Shown: positions 50,401-61,505 of the stretch, in pieces
Layout of the letters: the number at the start of each line of letters is the position of its first letter
Position numbering within the stretch: the stretch's first letter is position 1
Assembly: GCF_905475395.1 (NCBI RefSeq)
Contig: NC_058337.1
Span: 115,128,368 to 115,192,367 of the forward strand
DNA length: 64,000 nucleotides
Direction: 5' to 3'
DNA from: Chrysoperla carnea
Taxonomy: Eukaryota > Arthropoda > Insecta > Neuroptera > Chrysopidae
Notes under the pieces: generated by a model
Seen by the model: only the letters and a program-made list of their open reading frames with translations
Told to the model about the DNA's origin: nothing
Databases searched by the model: none
Position numbers and translations under genes: made by a program

Positions 50401-53400
50401 GATTTTTCGTTGAAATTTGCCTTAATATAGATCATAAGTAGTAAAATTAATATTTTTGCTATAAAACACAATTATTATACATCGCCATAAGTCTTTGTTG
50501 AGCGATTAATTTGATCAAGCCGAATCCATTTATCGATAAATATACTAGATAGCTTTAATGGTTCACTTAAAACAACGAGGGATCATTATATACCACTTTC
50601 CCCTACTCGACATTCTATCATAAAAATATCCACATTGAATATTCATATAGTTCGATAACTGAAACCTTTTGATGTTTAATTTAAGGTATAAAGAGAGAGA
50701 ATTATGACTTCTAAATAATAATAAGATAAAGGTAATAAACTTTTCAATTCAATTATAGGTATAAATACAATAAATAAAGGTACAATCCCTTTTAATCCAA
50801 ATAGCTTTCGATTCACCAATATTTTCGCAATTCAAAAAACTATTAATCGACCAACCTCGCCATTAATAATATGTAAATACTCATCAAAACTTGTAATATG
50901 TTCTTCGGGTTTAATCCTCTCATGTTTCAATAAATCTTCTAATTTTTTCTTATTTTCCTCAATAAACTCCATAGGTAAAGTCGGCTAATAAAACGTATAA
51001 ATGGTTTATGTTGTTAAGCTCGATCCATACAAATTTCGAGTTACGGAAACAGTGAGAATAAAAAAAGTATTAAATTTGAACCAAGAAAAATAACAAAAAG
51101 TTTAATCTGTTCGGAATACGCAAACATATACATTTTCTCACTCTACTCCAATCAAAGCAGCATGTCGACTACTTGCTTCTACTTATATGGGATGTAACAG
51201 AAAAATAGTCAATAATACAGAGGATAAAGGTACACCAAAACTAGCATTTTGGTATACGGAATGTGCCCAGAAACACTCCACTTGAGCTATAAACGCGTAG
51301 ATATAATAGTTGGAAACTTGTAATTTTTTTTGTCTTACTGAAAGCTGCGCAAAAAAGAGAATACCTACTTATCCGACACGCGGGAAAGGAAATACAATAT
51401 AAACTTCACAGAAAAATTGTAAATTAATTTTGATACATAAACACCGTTTTATAAGAAATTAATATCCACTATTAATATCCACACATTAGTTCTTGTGCCC
51501 AAAAAGCGTTATATAATGGTTTAGCCAAATATTAATGTGTCTGATTGTAATCTGTTTAAAGTGATAACTTTAACCTTTCTTTAATCTGAGCCAAGTCATT
51601 ATTTTTACATGCTGACATATAAAATTTCTATAGAGTTTTTTGTCATTTTTCGATTTTCAAGAAGAAAGAAACCTTTACTAGAAATATAATAAAATCATAA
51701 AATTATTGATAGAATCGACGACCTAGAGTAATTCCAATAAAATTTTATGGCCACAGTATGTTGATTTAATTTGAATTTTATTAAAACTGGAAAAAGTCCA
51801 AAATAGGAAAATTGTCTTTTCATATAATAAGCAAAAAAAGCAGTATTTATTATATAAAATGAAAAATCATTTCAGATTATGGCGCTTATAAATTATACTT
51901 TCTTTAATATTTAACAGAAGTTGTTTAGTCAAATTTTGTGTGGGTAAAAATGTCAAGCAGTTACCGATAATGAATGTATTATTTGAGTGAGGTACACTTA
52001 CTTTTAATGGAGGCGTTGGTTCATTATATTCCATATAAAGACGTGTTTCCAAACGAGCTAAATCGGTAATTGTATCTATCATATCTTTATAAACTCCCAA
52101 TACACTCTTTTCAATTTCGTCTATTGAAGGCGTATATACAGGTTTACCAGATGCATTTATTAAATTTAATAAAAATCCTTTATTTTTATTCTAAAACATA
52201 TAAATACAGTAAGCTCCATCTAAAAATGAGTCATTTCCAAACTCAAAGATGATAAAATAAGAGATATATATTTTACAATTGAAAAATAAAACAAAACGGT
52301 ATAAGATATCAATTTGATTTTTTTTAATTTGAGACATTGTGAATTTTTTATCAAAATTAATCTAGCTCTAATAGGTTTCAAGAATGTGAAGTCTTGGTCC
52401 TGGAATTAAGCACATAAGTGATAGCTAGCGAAAAATTGACAACACAGTTGAAAAAAATGGCCCAAAATTAGTGAGTTTCAAAAAATTCCAATAAGATCGG
52501 ATTAAATTTGCCTGTGTTATCAAAAAAATTGAATTTTTTAACTTAATGACGTCATCAGAATCCAAAAAAATTAATTTTGCTGGGCAAATTGATATTCCAT
52601 ACCATCTTGCTTTTAATTCAAACTAAAAATATATTAGCTCAATTTGATCAACATAAATTACTTTGGTCGCCTTTCGGCCCAACCACTCTATATTTGCATT
52701 ACTTACATTAATCGAAAGTATAAAATTTGTATAATCTTCCACACTTTGTGTGAGTAATGCAGCCAATTCTTTTGCCATAACAAATGCAACACAATCATAA
52801 AATTTTTGCCAACGCACACGTTTTCCTGGATCTGGTAATAAATTACGTTTATGTGCATGTAAAAATAATTCATGGATTTGGTCCATCCAATCAATTGCTA
52901 GCTTGCTTTTTGCTTTTTCAAAATGACGAGATAACATTTTATCAAAGAGTTCTAATATAAATGGTTTAGTTTGATTCTCATATTCAGACATTGGAATAAT
53001 ACTAAATTTTCTTTAAAAACAATAATTCAAATATCAAAAATTAATTTGAAGTGTTAATGCAATATAAAGTTACACGCTAGCGTTAATTAATATTTATTTC
53101 ACTTGAACAATGTAGGCACATTAATGCTCTATGTGACCATAATACTTATGGAAAAGTAAATAAAGAAGGTCAATCACTTCCCTCAATCGACAAAATACCT
53201 ACGTCTCTTGTGGACTTGGAAAAACCAAAATAAAAAATCCGCACACCGAGTTTTGCAGAATTTCAGCACCGATATGGCTATAATCTCTGCTGTTTACCCA
53301 AATCAACACTGAAACTCTAATCTTTAATATACACAGTTCTGCAATAATATGCTACGTAGACCAGTCCGCATTCATATGAATACCAATCCGCTAGCGTGTG

Positions 53401-55052
53401 AACATACATTTATAAAATGGAAATTATCTTACTCATACTCTTCACTCCATAAACGCATAATATGTAAAATACATGGATTTAGAGCATGTAATTTACGCTG
53501 TAATTGATCACATCGAAGTCTCATGTTACCTTTTGCTTCGGCAATAATTTGAATAATTTCATTACGCTCTGGTGACTTAAATATGGGTAAAATAGAAATT
53601 GGATGATATGGATCTTTTAAAACAAAATCCACGATTGCTTTTTTTACCGCTAGCATATAATCTTCTTTCATATCAATAACATTTTCGGCCATAGTTTGTT
53701 GCAATTTCCATAAATTTTGTGGAATTAAATTTGTAATCTAGGTATACATAAAAAAAAGTTCGTGAGCAGCAGAGTTTCATCACTAATAGACCACAAGCCC
53801 ATGCTACAATTTTTCAGGTGAAATGACCCACCAGAAATCATCCCCCAGAGACCTCACCAGAGGATATCAATATTTAAAATAATACCTGATCAAATAATTT
53901 TTTTTCCATCGGTGGAACATGAATTGTATCAATCCCATTTCGAATATAGTAATAGTATCGATTTATATCTTTTTCGTCAGGTTCGGGAAATGAATGATCT
54001 GGTGAAACTACATCGTCTTGAATAATTAATGATATAATACGTTTTCGAAACTCTTCCTTTTGTTTACGCATGCCGGAAAAAGACATTACTGGTGTCACTA
54101 ATAAGAAAGATAAAAATTATTATATAAATAAATACACTAATTCATTTTTGTTATGAAATTCATTCTTTAATCTAGAGGCTATAAAGCTCCTCAAAGTGAT
54201 AGTATCCTATTTTCTCATAATGCACCCCGCACATTTTTAAAGAAAAGAGTCAAAACTAAAAATTCAGGACATATCAGTTCTTGAAGTATAGAACAAAAGT
54301 TTCAATGGTCCCAAACCTCAAAAGTTCTTCGAGATTTTACTTATAAATGGTCTCGTCATAAAAAAGGCGCTGAAAACCTGGTAAATTTTGAAATTTTATA
54401 AATATTTGGAGGTGTTGGCAGCACCAAGAAATTTGCGATCCCCCTTAAAACTTTAGTATCGACCTCAAAACAAAAACCGGTGGTTGTACGTATACATATA
54501 TATGCCTACACTATCTACACTCTCTCTTTCGAACAGTCTCATTTCGTTTTTAACGGCCTATAGCTAGTTATTCATGTAATGTACACGAACACCATATGCT
54601 CTTCTCAACTTCTAGGTTATTATTTCGAAAACTACGAACTTTTAAGCATTAATTGTGATCATTGAAGTTTTGGTTGTACCTACTACTAATAATGAATGTT
54701 AGTATTACATCGGTTAAAGCAACTTCTAAGGACTTTTCTGGAATAATTTTTTGCTGCAAAATTGTATGAGCATTGTGCGGACATCTTTAGACACTCTCTA
54801 TAAGAATGGTCGTACAATTTAGTATCTTGATACAATGAACTACACGTTACCTTTAGTTGTTGACTGATGAATTTTTTTCATTTTAGATAAACACGATTTT
54901 TGTGGAAGAAATTTTGCTGGTAATTTAAAAAAATCTTTTGTATGTAATTTAGATTCTGCAGGCATTTCTAATTTTGGAATTTTAAAATTTAATTCCATAT
55001 TTATAGGATCGTCGCTTGAACGACCCTTTTTTAAATCCTTCTTCTTACTCAT
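32470..55052 (-). CDS. Dnah7-like: Axonemal inner-arm dynein heavy chain, DNAH7-type (gene B), with one frameshift
   Basis: This is the upstream tandem paralogue of gene A, with the same predicted motor role. Exons: 55052-54851, 54097-53886, 53737-53433, 53001-52707, 52190-52002, 50984-50856, 49721-49483, 48926-48705, 48488-48282, 47864-47283, 47150-47028, 46272-46119, 46047-45821, 45687-45414, 45299-45137, 45075-44663, 44576-44179, 44119-43725, 43503-43343, 43287-42804, 42725-42501, 42279-42082, 41896-41448, 41253-40473, 40145-39846, 39785-39556, 39378-38744, 38138-37568, 37501-37348, 37176-36851, 36791-36565, 36457-36279, 36146-35771, 35481-34811, 34659-34336, 33867-33481, 33286-33005, 32673-32470. 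Discounting one extra base the sum is 11892 nt, 3963 residues. An in-frame TAA lies two codons before the ATG. P-loops are GPAGTGKT (about 1272), GLPFSGKT (1553), GPTGTGKS (1921) and GVGGSGRQ (2281). Exon 17 has AAAA where frame demands AAA (44520-44523), breaking frame after about residue 1330. Everything else is intact, so an assembly error or a very recent mutation is likely. Confidence 0.9.
44520..44523 (-). other. Frameshift: extra base in a homopolymer in gene B exon 17
   Basis: Gene B reads GATTTTAGAAGTA where the conserved frame for I-D-L-E-V needs GATTTAGAAGTA, as in gene A. The change falls shortly after the AAA1 Walker B segment FDEFNRID. Downstream codons resume perfect similarity in the shifted frame. 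No splice site nearby could bypass it. Confidence 0.85.
52336..52585. repeat. Inverted, dispersed relative of the 315-bp repeat
   Basis: The reverse complement of this segment carries the same ordered blocks as the 9288-10190 repeats: GATGACGTCAT, CACTAATTTTGGGCCATT, TTCGCTAGCTATCAC, TATGTGCTTAATTCC and AGAGCTAGATTAATTTTGAT. It lies in the intron between exons 4 and 5 of gene B. It is more diverged than the gene A copies are from one another. Confidence 0.8.
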
Positions 55053-56926
55053 ATTTTATTCCAAATTATTTTAATACTTGGAAAATTCGACAAAGCATTT
55101 CATCATTTAAAATTCCGTAACAAACATTGAGCGTAGCAAATTTTCATCCAAATTATCTAGCGGAGATTTAAAAGATTAGCTAATATTTGCCAATTTAATA
55201 ATTTTAAATTAGAGAATTGAAACCATTTTCGGAATGATCAATCTCTCTAATTTTTTGGAATTTTTTATGGTATCAGTATATTTTGCCTAAAAATGATAAA
55301 GTTATTTTCAGAATAGAAAAAAGTATTTAAAACGGGTTGAGCTAACACAATTTGATCTTTTCTGTCGCTTATTTTGTAAGAGTTACTTATGTATCACGAG
55401 TAGCTTTTATCGCGTAGTATATTAGAACCCTTTCTTAATCTGAGCTACCTTCCAAAAAACTCCAGCCTGTACTAAATCGAAATTTTATTTCATGTGAATC
55501 TTGAACATGTGACCATAATGGACTTACTTGCAAGTATCCCATTATAACATGTACCTATATGTATATGTGTAATATTGTAATTTCTGTCAGATTGTAAACG
55601 GATTTTAAAAATACCACTCCAATTAGTGCCAGCTCGACACTTATTCACAAAAATCAGTTCATTGCGTTATGTTTAGTTAGTCTGGGTTAAGTTAGCATGG
55701 GTTTTTGGCCCTTTTTAACAAAAACAAGTGAAAACAAACAATTGACTGAGTTAATTGTTGAAATACCATGTATAGACAGTTTTGATGACGCAATCGTTTG
55801 TTTTTTGACGTCACGTAAATAAAGAAAGATTTCCACTCATAAATAGCCACACACACATAACTGATATTCCCATATTAATACATATTATAAAATTTTCACC
55901 TAATTAGCGCCCTCGTGGGTAAAGAGTGATGTTTACAAGAAAATATTTCAAACAAAAGTTATTTATTTTTTTATAAGGAACAATTTTTACATTTAAGCAT
56001 TTGTTCTATCTCTTACGGTTTCAAAGATGGGACCTACGGACCCAAGATCCAATTGACCTATGTTGCTCATTTACGAACTCGACCTCACTTTTTACGTCTT
56101 AAGCACACTATAAAAATTTCAGCTTGATATCTCTTTTCGTTTTTGAGTAATCGTGATGACAGACGGACAGACGACAGACGACAGACAGACATACGGAAAT
56201 GGACTAATTAGGTGATTCTATGAACACCTAAACCAAATTTTTTTTCGTATAATCAATATTTTTAAACGTTACAAGCTTGGGACTAAACTTAATATACTAT
56301 GTATATTTCATATATACATGGTATAACAAGCTTGGGACTAAACTTAATACTATGTATATTATGGTATAAAAAGTCACTCCAACTAGCGCTAGCTCGACAC
56401 CTATTCACAAAAATAAGTTCATTGCGAAATGTTTAGTTAATATGGGTTGGGGTTGTTTTTGGCCCTTTTTTAACAAAATATGTGAAATAACTTATAAATC
56501 GCCTATATTTTTATTGTGTTTAAGATATAACCTGACATCTACTAATACATGTAAGAACTACAATTAGACAACAGAAAATAAAAAATGTTTTAACTATGGA
56601 TTGTGTATAAGCTAAAAGAAACTCATGTAAAGTTGCAATTTATCTGCACATGTAAATGAATTGAAACTGTCAAAAATTTCTACCAAAAATTATAAACTGC
56701 CAAAATGTGAGTAAATTTTCGAATTGAAATAGTATCTAAAAAAACTTACGATCTTATCGCAAGTCGTCTCTCTGCTATTTTCCTCAAAATTAATACTAAC
56801 TTTCAGAAACTACAAATACTTATGAACGGTATTTCATAAGTATTTGGTTAAATTTCAATAATATTGATTTAGTTGTTTATTTAATTTCTATAGCGACATA
56901 ATTCAAAACGCTTTAATTATTTTTAG
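55053..56926. promoter_or_regulatory. Divergent intergenic region between dynein gene B and the EF-Ts gene, repeat-bearing
   Basis: Both flanking genes point away from this 1.87-kb stretch, so both promoters should be here. Most of the middle (about 55600-56490) is repeat-derived. I saw no strong X-box within it for gene B. The EF-Ts ATG immediately follows TTTTTAG, so a 5'UTR intron ending at 56926 is possible. Confidence 0.45.
55605..56480. repeat. Direct repeats flanking a (GACA)-bearing dispersed-repeat-like segment
   Basis: Blocks at about 55605-55725 and 56365-56480 are diverged direct copies. Each carries the ordered landmarks CACTCCAA, AGCTCGACAC, ATTCACAAAAAT, GTTCATTGCG and TTGGCCCTTTTT. 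Between them lie a GACAGACGGACAGACGACAG-type tract (about 56158-56196) and a smaller duplication of ACAAGCTTGGGACTAAACTT (near 56271 and 56328). The layout resembles a decayed transposable element or a local duplication. Confidence 0.6.
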
Positions 56927-58163
56927 ATGTTATTTTCATCATTCCGACGCCTTATTTCGACAACCCCAAACTTACGAGCCACTGAAAAATCATTATTAGC
57001 GGCATTGCGTAAGCAAACCGGTTATTCATTTTCAAATTGTAAAAAAGCTTTAGAATTGAATGGAAATAACTTAGAAAAAGCTCAAGAATGGTTACAACAA
57101 CAGGCACAAGCTTTGGGCTGGTCAAAAGCAACAAAATTGGAAGGTCGACAGACATCGCAAGGATTGATTGGTCTTATGGTACAAAACAATTGCGCCGCGT
57201 TAGTTGAATTAAATTGTGAAACAGATTTTGTTGCTAGAAATGAAAATTTTAAAGAAATGTTAAATCTTGCCACAAAATCATGTTTAAATTATGTTTCTAA
57301 ACAGCAGTTAAATGAAGTAATACAAAAGGTAATTTTATTATCTAAGATGTAAATTTCGAAATGAAAAATATTATACGGGTATTTGACCCAAAAAAAGAAA
57401 TCTGAGTGATATGGAAGACTGGACGTCCTTCATTTCAATTATTGGACTTTCTTCAGTAACAATTCTAGCTTACTTCGTAAATTTTGATTCGCTTTGGCAA
57501 AAAAATTATGATAGTACGCTAGAATTTTTGTTTGAAAGGATGGCTCTACCCCTCTATCCACCGTAAAAATGACTCCTCTATGTGAATAACGCGCCAAATT
57601 TAAATTTATATTTTTTACAGACGCATTTGAGTAGTGAAAAACTACGAAGCCTTCAAGGACCTGACGGGAAATCTTTGGGCGACCATTTAACGTTAATGAT
57701 TGGCAATCTAGGTGAAAATGCTCAACTTAAACGTGGCCTTTGTTTACGAGCTGAAAACAATATAAATCTATACGGTTATGCACATCCAGCATCTGCAGCA
57801 GGCGAAAATGAATTTATGTACGGGAAATATGGAGCAATTGTTGCATTAAAAGAACAAACATCACCTAGTGACATTGGAAAAAGTATTTGTCAACATATTG
57901 TTGGTATGAATCCATTGAAAATTGGTGTCAAAGACGTAGATAAACCAGCTGAAAATGTTGATGACGAAACATGTTTAATTTATCAAGAATTACTATCAAA
58001 TCCAACATATAAAGTCCATGAAATTTTAGAAGAAAATCAAATACAAATTGTTGATTTTGTTCGTTACGAATGTGGTGGCGTTGATGTAGCTTCTACTGCT
58101 AAATCAACTGATGAAGTTATTGGAAAAGAAGTGAACATCGATAGCATACAAACGTGTCAATAA
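56927..58163 (+). CDS. TSFM: Elongation factor Ts, mitochondrial
   Basis: This is the guanine-nucleotide exchange factor that recycles mitochondrial EF-Tu from GDP to GTP during organelle translation. Two exons, 56927-57328 and 57621-58163, join in phase 0 (AAG/GTAATT donor, TTTTTTACAG acceptor), giving 314 residues, normal for the mitochondrial family. The start MLFSSFRRLISTTPNLRA is basic and serine/threonine-rich with no acid, a typical mitochondrial presequence. An N-terminal UBA-like helical domain follows (LRKQTGYSFSNCKKALE, then AQEWLQQQA). Next comes the EF-Ts signature NCETDFVARN near residues 98-107, then the core EF-Tu-binding domains ending VDFVRYECGG. It runs divergently from dynein gene B and converges on the small gene at 58411. 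An upstream 5'UTR exon is possible. Confidence 0.95.
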
Positions 58164-58310
58164 AAAAAACACAGCTTTCTACACTAAACATAGATTGCTA
58201 GTTATCGAACTAATCAATAAGAAGTTTGCATTCAATGGGAGGATTACTAATACAATCTAGGATTACTGTCGAAATTTATGCACGCGAGTTTATTAAAATA
58301 ATATAAAATT

Positions 58311-58316
58311 TTTATT
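58311..58316 (-). terminator. Possible poly(A) signal (AATAAA) of the small gene ending at 58411
   Basis: AATAAA on the minus strand lies about 95 nt beyond the stop codon at 58413-58411. It falls to the left of the EF-Ts poly(A) signal, so the two transcripts would be antisense over their ends. Confidence 0.4.
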
Positions 58317-58377
58317 GAAAAAAATAGTTTTTGTTGTATATATAAATTATTTAAATAATTAAAAAATCTTTTAAAGA

Positions 58378-58383
58378 AATAAA
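58378..58383 (+). terminator. Possible poly(A) signal (AATAAA) of the EF-Ts gene
   Basis: The first clear AATAAA on the plus strand after the EF-Ts stop lies about 215 nt downstream, only about 30 nt before the stop codon of the convergent gene. The 3'UTRs would therefore overlap. Confidence 0.4.
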
Positions 58384-58410
58384 CAGCATTTTTGACAAGA
58401 TTAGCAAGAT

Positions 58411-60242
58411 TTAGTTTAACGTAGTTTTTGAACGTTTTCGTATCTCATCAGTATTTTTGTTAGTTTTATGACGTTTATTTGATTTCCATAACCATGTACG
58501 GCAATCTTTCTTCCACAATTGTGCAATATCCGTTATCGAGTAGCGTTGCCCACGGTACATTAACATGTCTTCAGATACAATGAATACATTATGTGTTTGT
58601 TTATCCTGTGTTTTATAATTACCTTCTTCATCTTGTACAATGTTATGTGGTATTTCATCACAATTATCCATATTAAAGGAAGTTTCTAAAAAAGAAATTT
58701 CGAATTATTTCAGTTTACAAGTAGGTATTCGTGACTGCAAAATACTGAGCTGATCTATGGATCAACCCCGCCACCTGGCGATAATAATTCGTACTAATTA
58801 AAAAGGGAGTGTACTTGTTTTAAGGGAGTTTCAATTTAGAATACCTTCATTAAAATGAATGACACTTTTCTTGCATCGGTTGACTATGATTGAAAGGGAA
58901 ATACCCATCGAAAAACGATATACGATTTTGTTAGTACTATGAATAAGATTTTCGAGTGACAAAAGGCTTATATGAAAGGAAAACATGATTTTTTTAAGGA
59001 AACGGTAATTTTTTTTTATTAATAAGTTTCTGTCAATCGAAAGTATGAAGTAATCAAGTAATTTTAAGGGAACTGGCTTCAGTTAGATTAATGAAAAATT
59101 TGTTGTCAGCATACTGATAAATAAGAAAATTCGAAGATCTGAAAATGAGTTGTTTTCAAGATATTCGAGGTTTTTCACAGTTTAGAATCTCATGAAGACA
59201 ATATATGTCCAAATCAAAGGAAAAAACTTAGATCATATTATTAAAAGAGAAAAAGCCGTATTCAGGGTTTTAAACAGACTGTCGTTATAAATTAAAATTG
59301 GTTGTAAATGTTTTTCACACCGATTATTACTTTTTATTGTTGCAAATACAGCACTAATTTTATGGTTACATGATTAAAATGAATTAAACGTTGTTAAAAC
59401 AAATATTAAAAGATTATTATCATTTTTAATTACCATCGCTTAGTTATAATAATTTGTAATTAATGATTGTAGATTAAAATTAATCTACAGTTAGTACATA
59501 TTCTCTTAATATAAACTCATATAAAATTAAGTATTTCCGGTTGCCATAAAATTTAATGGTTGTGACCAATATTTTTCTATGTTTGTAGCCTTGACTAATA
59601 GCATTACTTTGAGACAATTCTAAGAGAGAGAGAGAGAGGGGAGGTTACTGTGGAAGGGAATCACTGAAATTTCGTGACAAAGAGTGTTCGAATTTTGATT
59701 ATACATAACATTTATTTAGCAAAGACATTTCTCAAAACACTGCAAAACTTTCTTTAGCATTAGTTTCTAATTCTATCTTTATGTACTTTCGACTTTTAAA
59801 ATGCATTTTGTGCGATCAAATGCGATCGTACCATCCTCTTTTATACTTTACAATCAGAATCAACTACCTATCGGTAAGCGCTACAAATCTAGATAGTGAA
59901 CTATCATTTTGGCCTTGATTGCCATAACCATCTCTATTTCGTAAGCTATCCTTTTTGGTCAAACGTATTTTCATCTTTATTGCTGATATATATATTGAGT
60001 TCTATGTCATTAAAAAAAGTTCTAGGGGAAAAAGCTTTTATTGAAAAATATTTACTTTTTGTTAATTTCTTTTTATCATTTAATTCTAAATCTTGTACAC
60101 TATTTGTAATTGAATTAGTATCATGTCCAGTTTGTCGATTGGCATATATTGAATCGTCTGTTGAAGTTGCCGAATTGCGTTTAAATATAAAATTATTGGA
60201 ACTATCTTTCTCCAAATCACTTTCACTGTCTAACCAATCCAT
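58411..60242 (-). CDS. Unrecognised small acidic/basic two-exon protein, 153 residues
   Basis: Exon 1 is 60242-60056 and exon 2 is 58685-58411. They join in phase 1 through an AAAAA/GTAAAT donor and a TTTTTTAG acceptor, giving 153 residues and a stop. The N-terminal half is hydrophilic and acidic (MDWLDSESDLEKDSSNN), then rich in S/T/N/D. The middle has a compact-looking segment (MLMYRGQRYSITDIAQLWKK), then WLWKSNKRHK and a basic tail that could be a nuclear localisation signal. I do not recognise a family. Exon 2 alone could belong to a different first exon; the long intron (1.4 kb) may hide others. The function is unknown. Confidence 0.5.
59624..59641 (+). repeat. Short GA microsatellite
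   Basis: A run of about eight GA units ending in GGGGAGG, within the intron of the 58411-60242 gene. Confidence 0.7.
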
Positions 60243-60596
60243 AATAGAAAAAATAATATAAACAAATATTTTAGAATAAAATTTTAAAAAATTCAATCAA
60301 AAAATTATAAAATTTTGATTGAAAGTTTAAAACAGTTTTTTTTTTTTTTAATAAAAAAAATCAAATGACATGTTAAAATGTTCTTTTGAATTTTTGTTCA
60401 AATTGCCAAATAATAGTTTTCTAGCTTTACCTGTTACAAGCAACTTATAGTACAAATATTAATTTAAATACTATTTGACTACAAGAAAATAAAAAATACG
60501 ATAAAGAGTTAAACTAAATTTGTGTTAAAAGAATGGAAAAAAATAGGTATTATATGTTTTCTTTTTTTTTTGTAAATAACGAAAAATTTTGAAAAC

Positions 60597-60602
60597 TTTA
60601 TT
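60597..60602 (-). terminator. Probable poly(A) signal (AATAAA) of the exon at 60606-60757
   Basis: AATAAA directly follows the TGA stop at 60608-60606 on the minus strand, overlapping it closely. This supports reading the adjacent frame as a genuine 3' exon. Confidence 0.4.
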
Positions 60603-60605
60603 TGA

Positions 60606-60757
60606 TCATTGTAAGAATAGCTTAGCCTGCTTGGGCTTAATACATTCTAATAATTCTAAAAATTCGTTATAGTCGTATTCTAAAATAAATCCATTTGAAA
60701 TACGTGGAATAGCCTTAAATACATCACATAATTTTCGTCTTTTTGGATCCCTCTGTC
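60606..60757 (-). CDS. Partial: 3'-terminal exon of an unrecognised minus-strand gene
   Basis: On the minus strand an open segment starts just after a possible ACAG acceptor near 60758 and reads RDPKRRKLCDVFKAIPRI, then SNGFILEYDYNEFLELLECI, then KPKQAKLFLQ and TGA. Its amino-acid composition is protein-like for AT-rich DNA, and an AATAAA follows at once. The frame is closed by a TGA just upstream, so it needs another exon or is a remnant. The sequence right upstream (60758-60830, with TGACACAGCATGACAG) looks transposon-like. I do not recognise the protein. Confidence 0.35.
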
Positions 60758-61145
60758 ATGCTGTGTCACATTTTCTGCAACCCTCTGCATATAAAACGGG
60801 GAACGTCACAATTTCTAGACTCTTTTCTATGAATTTACAAAAAAAAACAGCAAGTTTGGAAAAAATTTTAATGAAATTGGCAATGAACTATGATTAAGTC
60901 ACGTTTTTTCCGAACTCGCTACCGATTTTTCACTTTTTCTGACTTCTTATGTAGATTCAGTGACTTCGAAAATCCCTCATGAAATTTTGTTTTAAAATTT
61001 ATCTTATAGGTAAGGGTCAATTGTGTTAGTAAAAATAGGTAATTTAAGAGACCAATCGAGAGCTAAGGCTATTCAGAACAATCAAAATTAAAATGAAATA
61101 ATCAAAAAATTTACAACAACAAATTTAAATAAACTTTTAAACTAT
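60758..61145. other. Spacer with possible transposon fragment
   Basis: The first part carries paired CTGTGTCAC / GAACGTCAC motifs suggestive of a decayed element; the rest is AT-rich without a recognisable feature. It would include the promoter or an intron end for the plus-strand exon at 61146. Confidence 0.35.
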
Positions 61146-61505
61146 ATGCAGATCGAAAAATTTATTAAACATGCCGCAATTTTATACAGGAAAGCCCATA
61201 TGGATCCTCGTTTACATGTACCAGATGTCTTAAAACGATATTTATTATTCAAAGCAGCTGAATATGAAGAGGAAAAAACAATATCACGCCTGGAAAAAAG
61301 TGCTCCCGTCGTTAGTAAACTGAAAACTGCACGTGAAACATTACAAATGAAATTACGTGAAATTGCTATGGCATATCATCGTGTAAATAATCCTGATGTA
61401 GCTTTAGCGGATTTATCAAATGAATCATTATTGAACATTGATTTAACGTTTTTTCCTCGTATTAATGAAGCAAATGAAAATATAAGTGCCATTAGTACTT
61501 CACAA
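61146..61505 (+). CDS. Partial: unrecognised helical protein, first or internal exon
   Basis: A 120-codon open frame begins MQIEKFIKHAAILYRKAH and ends at SQ with a strong CAA/GTAAGT donor in phase 0. It is rich in K, E, L and A with long predicted helices (DVLKRYLLFKAAEYEEEK, then LKTARETLQMKLREIAMAYH), which suggests a coiled-coil or helical bundle. No downstream exon could be joined with confidence: the exon at 63707 is phase-compatible, but an intervening start exon at 62535 makes a separate gene more likely. I do not recognise the family. Confidence 0.5.

Noticed and set aside
52623-52706. Extension of gene B exon 4 to a later GTAATT donor
   Set aside because: The GTAAGT donor at 52706-52705 is stronger, also phase 0, and gives an ungapped match to gene A (TWALDVG-ILNRGF against NFILSIN-NKNKGF).
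59896-60261. A 121-codon plus-strand frame opposite exon 1 of the small gene
   Set aside because: It is hydrophobic and low-complexity, whereas the antisense frame has a balanced composition, a matching donor and a phase-compatible partner exon.
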